Origin: Microdochium bolleyi
Lineage: Eukaryota > Ascomycota > Sordariomycetes > Xylariales > Microdochiaceae
Assembly: GCA_001566295.1 (NCBI GenBank)
Contig: KQ964260.1
Span: 595,104-659,103 of the forward strand
Reading direction: 5' to 3'
Length of the DNA stretch: 64,000 bases
Position numbers and translations under genes: made by a program
In this document: one piece after another, positions 57,789-64,000 of the stretch
Layout: each line of letters starts with the position of its first letter
Position numbering within the stretch: the stretch's first letter is position 1
The notes under the pieces: generated by a model
The model's database searches: none
What the model was told of the DNA's origin: nothing
What the model saw: only the letters and a program-made list of their open reading frames with translations

Positions 57789-58771
57789 CGTGAAGACTGG
57801 GTTGACTGCTCCTTGGCCGCAGGAGGAGTTCGCCGTCACACTCCTGGACCTGGGCGATCCTAGCTTTAAAGAAGTTTTCCAAGGTTCCCGCCATGACATC
57901 TGATCTCTGCCGATCCCTTCGTGCGACGGCCGGCCTTTCGAAATTGCCGTTACATCGTGGGGACTGCCGAGTGGGCCGTTGAGATCGTGGAGTCCCCGCG
58001 AAAGAAGACTTTAGCCTAAAGGCCCCGGATCACTATGCGACGATCGCTCGGCACTTGATGTTCCTCTACTCACGATGGGTTGCTCCAATTAGCCTAGATT
58101 GGCCTGGCCGAGAGAGGTCTCCACGAGTCGAGAGCTTCTGCTTATTCCACCAATCCCGACTGCTCTTTAGTAAATACCCCTGAATCCCTGCCCACGCCAC
58201 GTTGTTTATCCAGAACCGACTCCTACCCTGCCTGCTCCGCACCAGCTGTTCGTTCCTGCAGCGCTACACCATCATCAGTCATCCCCAGTAGGAACTCGAG
58301 CTGGTGGGACGCTGCAGCTGGCACCCTCTTCGGGACGTTGCGGCTGCCCCCGGATTGCTCGAACCACGTAAGCCTGCGCTTGGTGTGCGTGATGCTCATC
58401 TCGCTCGTGCTCCCCGGATTCCGCAGGCTGATCGCAAGCCGGTTGCGCAGCGGCACGCAGGACCCTGCGGACAGGGTTTAATGTTCACAGCACCACATGG
58501 AAACCACTATGCAACGACCTTGAGCAAACGCGTCCCGGGCTAATATCTACTCGTATGGAGAGGTCATTGTTACTCATGGTCTGGGCACTTGGTCCGTTGT
58601 ATCGAAGTCGGTGGGCACATGCTGTGGACCTATCGAAGTCTCTGAAAGATCCGGCGCAGCTCGGGATAATCACTTTCCGTCCAGCCCCAGCCCAGTGCCA
58701 GGTCTCTTTCACGATTGATGCGAGTGATCTCCCGCTGCTTGATTTCGCAGCTCCTGGCGGTAGCTTGATGT
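57789..58771. other. Intergenic; left-over gag-like frame at its right end
   Basis: About 1 kb. Between 58630 and about 58790 the minus strand keeps a coding-like frame that continues the neighbouring gag-like gene after a frame change. The rest is the promoter side of the SGNH gene and holds no gene. Confidence 0.5.
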
Positions 58772-61434
58772 TCAACTCCACAGAAGTTTGAAGCAGGGCT
58801 CACCCTCATCACATGTGGCTGGCTCATGCCCAGTGTGAGAGCAGTGGAGGCATCGACCAAGAAATACGCATGTCTCCTTACAATGGCCGAGCTGCCAACA
58901 GTTTTGACACTGCAAGAGATCCGGTCTCGAGAGGCGGATGCGGGCGGGGAACCTCATCCCGCAGCACCAAAGATCATTCAGCAATACGTGGTTCGCTGCA
59001 GCCATGCTGGCGAAGGTGACGACGAGCGTGCCGAAGCAGTCTGACTCCGCAGGTCTGCCCTTCCCGCCAGCAATCCTCCTCTTGGTATTGATGCCCCAGT
59101 CGATGTCTACAATGCGTATCCTAGGGTGGCCGCCCGTGTTCGCGTTGTTGTACGTCACAAGGTGGTTCACTGCACGGCGTTTGCCCTCGTCTGTCTCGAG
59201 CGCGGAGTCGAGATAATCAAAACTCGCGCCATCGTTAATCGTGACGTCGACTAGATAGACCTCCTTCTCGCATCGGATTCCCTTGTTCAGCCACGACCCT
59301 GCGTGCAATATGAAGTCGTCTCGATACTCGGCAGCGAAAAACTCCAGGACGACGTGGCCGATAACAGTGAGCTGGCCGTGGTAGTTGTCGAAAGTTGCAG
59401 CCTCGCTTTGCCAGTATCTGTCTGTCAGGAAGAAATCATTTTCCTTACCGACCCTTTCGAACCAACCCCACGAGTCCAGGAATTTTGGTGGCACCCAGAG
59501 CCAGAGTTTAAGCTCGTCGACGGTAGCCGTATGTCTCATCCGCACTGGGGCAGTCTCCGAAGACGCACAAGACGCCACATCTTCATCATTCTCGGTTGCG
59601 TGGGAAGCCTGTCCGACTGCGGCATCTCCATGTGTTGCTGCATCTCTTGAGAACGGCCGTGCTGCTGCCTGCTCCGCTGCGTGGTTGTGGTTTTCCTCGT
59701 CAGTAATATTGGTGAAGTTGTCCAGCCCCCCCTGGTCTGGAACGACACTGTTGTTACCACCTTCTTCGGTCGAAACGAACGCTTCTAACGCCACCTGTTT
59801 CGAACGCTCGGATGATACCATGTTGGCTTTTTCATCCTGCTCTCGATGGCAAGATTTGTCAGCGGCTCTGTCTTCGCATGAAACTAGGTCAATCCTGGTA
59901 TCGACGTCGCCCTGTTTCGTGACTTCGAAACTAGTCAAATCGATAGCTGCATTGTCAAATGGCTTGGACGTTTCAATCAACTTCTCAATCTTGCCGTCGT
60001 GCTCTTCGTAGTTGAGGCCGGTCAGGGCATTTGTTGTCCTTCCCCCACGAGGTTGGTCACCAGGGGCACTTTGCCGACGCGCGCAGATGTGTGTTCCTTC
60101 CGAGCACCTAGCTGAGGTTTCTTGCGCTGCTGTTCCTCTTCTGGCGTCCTGGCTCTTATTTGTATACCAGTGGATACCGGCGCCACCGTGGAGACTGGCG
60201 GCTGCGTGGCTGACACACTGGACGACCCGATATCTCGATCATTGCCCTGGCCGCCGAGGCCCTTGGCTGTGCTGGTGGATGCGGTGCTGGCCGCCTTCGA
60301 GTGTTTGGATCGCCCGATCGCCGAGCTGGGCGATTGGGTGCTCGACCTGGGCACTCTCGGGGTGTTTTCTGCACTCTGAGTTGAAAGATCTGGTGGTGTT
60401 TCATTGGCAACTGGGTACGCGGGAATACCCTCAAGCCCCATCGATGTGTTCCAGAGCGTTCCGTCATAACCTTGTGCTATTGGTGATACGCCTTGGTGAT
60501 CGCCCGTTTCAGGTGGTTCCCCACTGTTCATAGTTGTGTGTGCTTCGTCACCATCCACTATTGCCATGCTTGGTCCGATCTCTGTACAAATTGGCCCAGC
60601 CGCGACGCTGCAGTCCGTTGCAGCGCCTCCTTCGTCGGAAGGACAGCTTTCTTTGACAGACGTGTTTTGCCGATGCCTGCCCAGACCCCGCCCGCCAATT
60701 CCGGTGCTTGTCTCGGAAGGAGCGGCATCGGCAGGAGATGCCGCTTTGTGAGACGTAGTTATTAGGTCGCCATCCATGGCGTTGGGATCCGGAACCGTGA
60801 CCGCTGCTTCGCATTCGGCTTCTGGTCCCTCGGGGCTCTCCTCGCCCAGGCCGTCGTTGGCTTCCTCGTGGGCACTGGCGTTTTCCTGAGTCGACCTGAC
60901 GGAGTCGCGGGGTTGAGATCCGAACGGGTCTGCGCGGTTGCATTTCTCCTCAAGTGCGACCGCAGGACGGGAGGCCACTGACCGCCACATCTCAACTCCG
61001 CCTTGTGAGGTCTCGGTGCTGCCCTCGCGTGCCTCGCGTGAAGCAGCTCGCGGGCCGCTGGCATCTCCTGCAATGTCTTCCGCCGGCAGTGAGCCTGGGT
61101 CGACGTCGGGGGCGGCAGCTACGACTGCTGCCGCAGCAGACTGCAGAGGGGATGCCGTTTCTTCATGTACGGCCTGTAGTTCCGTGCAGCCTGGTGATAG
61201 CAGCTGTGCGTAGATGCCAGCGACCCTCAGGATCTCCTGGAGCGCCGCGAGCGCGTATTCATCGGTCCCTTTGCTCTCGTCGAGGCTGTTGATGCTCTTC
61301 TTGAGCTGCGTGACGACGAGGTCGGCCAGCGTGGCACGTGTGTCATCCTGTCGCGGCATGGCGAGCAGGAGCTCGCCCTTGGCAGACAATCCAAGGATTC
61401 TCGTCATCCCCGAAGGCCGCCGCTCCATCGGCAT
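58772..61434 (-). CDS. Gag-like CCHC zinc-knuckle protein (LINE ORF1-type), possibly degenerate
   Basis: Two long open frames lie head to tail. They join as exons 61434-60061 and 59989-58772 if a 71-nt intron (weak donor GTGACC, CTGAC branch, AAG acceptor, phase 0) is accepted, giving 863 codons. The first 450 residues are low-complexity and Ser/Glu-rich after a more ordered start (LSAKGELLLAM; DLVVTQLKKSINSLDES). The second half is ordered: LWLWVPPKFLDSWGWFER, then GTLVVTFASMAAANHVLL, PARIRLSRPDLLQ, and two perfect CX2CX4HX4C zinc knuckles (CQNCWQLGHCKETC and CLHCSHTGHEPATC, about 819-853). An RNA-binding-like domain followed by CCHC knuckles is the plan of LINE ORF1/gag proteins. No endonuclease or reverse transcriptase is next to it. 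The frame stops at 58772, but a further coding-like stretch continues in another frame to 58630, so the copy may be frame-shifted. Confidence 0.6.
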
Positions 61435-63348
61435 TGGCGTGATTAGGGCATGGAAGACGTCCTTAGGCAGAAGGCGCGTTGTCCGGTGGCGGAGCAGGAT
61501 TGTCTGGGGCGTCGCGGGTCACAGCGTGCGCAATTTCGCACAGACCAGCATGAGTCAATCTGGGGTTGTACTCCGTAATTACATCAGAAGCAACTTGCGA
61601 TTGAGCCAACAACTACACTTGTACTTTTCTAACGCAAAGGAATACATCCACAAATGTGCGATTGCGCTTCGAGCGAACAATTCCCAGAGGAAAAGATAAA
61701 AGCAGTGAATTTCGCTGTAGACACCGAGCCACACAGCTGTCCTTCTGTGGCGTGACGGCCACTCCCCACGCACTTTTATGACGGGGCTATTGTGCTGTTT
61801 GAGATCCGGAGGCCGATCACGACAGTTGCGCATTGACAGTCTCCGTCTTGTCAGCAACCATGGACAAGGTCTGTGCTGAAATGGTACCAGCTCTTGATAC
61901 CTCCAACAAAATCATCAACATGCATTCTACGCAGAAGCCCGGCCTTTCCCGGCCGTGGACTCGGCCCAGTTGTCCCGGAGAAGGGACCGTCCTAGAGGTA
62001 ATGTATGTCAGACTGGTGCCTACGTGTTGTCAGCCACTAAGTAGACTTTCGATCAATTACTCTGAGTCGCCGACGGGTAGGCATTGTCAGAGCCACAGAG
62101 GTGGACATGAACCTAGCAGACCGACGTCGTGCTGCATCTTGCCCGGCAAGTTGTGGCGCTCGTGCGTTTCGCGATTGCAACATCGATTTGGGGGTGGTTT
62201 AATTGCTTACTTGGCCAAGCTGGATGTCTATGCAAGCGAGAGAAAACCTTGCCATTTAGCCGAACAACAGAACCGGACGAATAGTAGAGCTAGCATAGCG
62301 AGAGATGTCTTTATTTCGCAGCATACTCAAGTTGTTGATCTAGTCATTCATTCAAGGGTAGTTAGGAACTACTTGCCTCGAATTGGAAAATTGAACCAAA
62401 GTATTCATGGTTCTTGCCAGGAGGTGCCGAGGTGACTGACAGTTTTACAATGTTACTCCACGACGGTCAGTGGCTACGTTACACCATAACACCCAACCAC
62501 GGGAGTTCCTTGGGACTTTTCTCCGATAAACAAGGTCGGCACAGAGTTAGGCCGGTTTAACACAGTCTGACCGCCGTCTCCAGCACATCTCACTGACGCC
62601 TGGTAACACGAGTTGCAGCCTGCAGGCACGCGAACGCAGTCGTCCGCGCGGGCACCGACGTCATTGGTCAATATCACTCTGCAACGAAGCAACCTGCCAT
62701 GTCTCGGCGCATCTTGTATATACGGCATGTTGGGCCATTTGAAATGGCCCCATCTCGCTGTGAAGTCGGTCGAGACGTGCTCCACTGGCTTTTCTTGGAC
62801 TGAGTAGTAGGGCTAGGCCGCAGCGATCTGCTAAATCGAGGGCTTCGATGTGCTGGGATCGGGTAAGATCATTCCGCAGACCCTGGGTGAGCGACTGAGG
62901 GGCCAGGGCTGGGAGCGAGACCTGCAGCAGACCTGTGGGGTCTAGGCCGACATGTATACAACGCTGACTTTGCTGGAGATTCTGACTGCGGGCTGTGTAC
63001 CCGGCGTTCACGAACTTTGCGATATTCGTGGTGTTTGGATAAGGAATGATGAGGACTTCAGTGGCGCGGACAGCCAATGAGGAGGGCAAGTACTTGCCTC
63101 CTTGTAGGTGAGGCCCTGCTTGGTTGACAGCACACGGCCGGGACGAGAATTAACTTGTATATAAAGGAGGCCGTTTCGTTTTGTGATTCAGAGTCAACAA
63201 GCTGCAATCACCAAGTCAGCCATCTCACGAAGTGACCACTTCCAACAAATCGAGCAGAACAGTCAGGTCATACACTCCCAAGGTCCTCTTCCCGAAACAA
63301 AAGTTCAGCCACTCATTCTTTGGTCTCTCACAGACACAAGCGGTCACC
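61435..63348. other. Long intergenic region, no supported gene
   Basis: About 1.9 kb. On the minus strand at 61,470-61,615 an ATG-less frame with ordered composition (EYNPRLTHAGLCEIAHAV) ends at a stop just before the gag-like frame begins and may be its displaced N-terminus. A TATA box lies at 63158-63165. Confidence 0.5.
63158..63165 (+). promoter_or_regulatory. TATA box of the cysteine-rich secreted protein gene
   Basis: TATATAAA, about 190 nt before the ATG at 63349; the leader between them is A/C-rich. Confidence 0.5.
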
Positions 63349-63708
63349 ATGCACTTTATCACAATCCTCGCGCTCATCGCGCCCCTGGCCACCGCCATGG
63401 CCGAGCCCGAGGCTGTCGCGATGCCCGTGCCCGAGGCAGCCCACGCCGCCGCGCCGGACCTTACCGTCCGCGAGCCGCCCACTCGCGTCGAGCTGGTCGC
63501 CCGTGCGTGCAAGACCAACGGGTGCCAGTGTAAGAAGGGCCTGCCCCAGGGTCAGTATTGCGGCAACTGCGTCGCGACCTCGGATGGTAAATGGGTCATC
63601 ACCACCAAGCGCGTGTACACGCACATCTACGAGTGCAGCAAGAACGGGGACTGCTGTGACTATGGCGTCGCGAGTGATTGTGGTGGGCTCAATGCTCGGT
63701 GCGGTTGA
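63349..63708 (+). CDS. Small cysteine-rich secreted protein (effector-like)
   Basis: A single-exon gene of 119 codons. Signal peptide 1-18 (FITILALIAPLATAMA). An acidic Ala/Pro-rich segment (19-52) looks like a propeptide. The mature region holds ten cysteines at 54, 59, 61, 71, 74, 96, 102, 103, 111 and 118 within 65 residues, including a CC pair and a C-x-C, in a pattern suggesting five disulfides. Between Cys74 and Cys96 is a strand-rich stretch (GKWVITTKRVYTHIY). The frame is open further upstream, but the ATG at 63349 is the first one followed by a signal peptide. I do not recognise a named family. Small size, secretion and cysteine density fit an effector-like or antimicrobial protein; function unknown. 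Confidence 0.8.
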   Translation: MHFITILALIAPLATAMAEPEAVAMPVPEAAHAAAPDLTVREPPTRVELVARACKTNGCQCKKGLPQGQYCGNCVATSDGKWVITTKRVYTHIYECSKNGDCCDYGVASDCGGLNARCG

Positions 63709-64000
63709 GGCTGATTGCTGCCGAGGGTTCCCCGGCGGGTCCAAGGCTAGTCAACGCGCCAGCTATGGTGTAGGCTTTGATGAGATTTGCAACAGGGTAG
63801 TTTTATGGGCATATCATATCAATAGCTGAATTGGATCATGACCTTCTACCTTGTTTGTTTATGGATGACCTCATCAGAGACCAATGTTTTCGACACCACC
63901 CCCTGGGCACACAAGAGAACCTGTCGAACCTCCAGAATTAGATCGTACTATCAGCCAATTGTCACCGCCGGCAAAATGGTTATCACCTCTGCCTTCCCCC
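63709..64000. other. 3' flank to the window edge
   Basis: About 0.3 kb; nothing recognised. Confidence 0.4.

Overview
The window is a piece of a filamentous ascomycete genome (Pezizomycotina, most likely Sordariomycetes; species not determined). The evidence is short introns of roughly 50-160 nt with GTRNGY donors, CTRAY branch points and YAG acceptors, together with fungus-specific families: WSC domains fused to a copper-radical oxidase, a fungal rhodopsin-domain protein, a Fungal_N-ankyrin protein, a bZIP factor of the AQxxYRxRK type, a Dal5-like permease and a BYS1/thaumatin-like secreted protein. Gene density is moderate and the intergenic spaces are long (0.5-3 kb). There is no bacterial-style operon, no CRISPR array, no rRNA and no tRNA that I could support.

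Layout. 0-11 kb: the last codons of a response-regulator receiver domain, a 3 kb gap, a four-WSC glyoxal-oxidase-like gene (+), a small secreted peptide precursor (+), a weak hypothetical (-) and a ToxD-like MDR reductase (-). Upstream of the reductase lies a promoter-like region with 15-bp tandem repeats. 11-19.5 kb: a Fungal_N-ankyrin gene (+), a five-exon single-pass membrane protein of unknown function (-) and a disrupted FAR1/MULE-type gene (+). 20-29.5 kb: a GH54-CBM42 arabinofuranosidase (+), then on the minus strand an ankyrin-like protein, an unknown protein, an epoxide hydrolase and a T5orf172/GIY-YIG protein with a Glu-Lys minisatellite. 31-41.5 kb: a small unknown protein (+), a Thr/Ser-rich GPI-anchored protein (-) divergent from a catalytically dead pepsin-like receptor (+), a secreted beta-propeller (-) and a bZIP factor (+). 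43-53.5 kb: a Dal5-type permease (-), an HSL-type esterase (+), a thaumatin-like protein (-), a 39-nt poly-C tract, a MAPEG protein (+) and a rhodopsin-like membrane protein (-). 56-64 kb: an SGNH/GDSL esterase (-), a gag-like CCHC zinc-knuckle gene with frame breaks (-) and a 10-cysteine secreted protein (+).

Taken together the window is rich in secreted and cell-surface products: copper-radical oxidase, arabinofuranosidase, SGNH esterase, beta-propeller, thaumatin-like protein, two small secreted proteins, a GPI protein and a pseudo-protease receptor. It also has nutrient-uptake and small-molecule enzymes. This fits a plant-biomass-degrading or plant-associated lifestyle; that is inference. 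I see no biosynthetic cluster backbone. Exon-intron structures were built by hand from splice signals and reading-frame continuity; each total CDS length given was checked to be divisible by three. Family names rest on recognised motifs, not on database searches.
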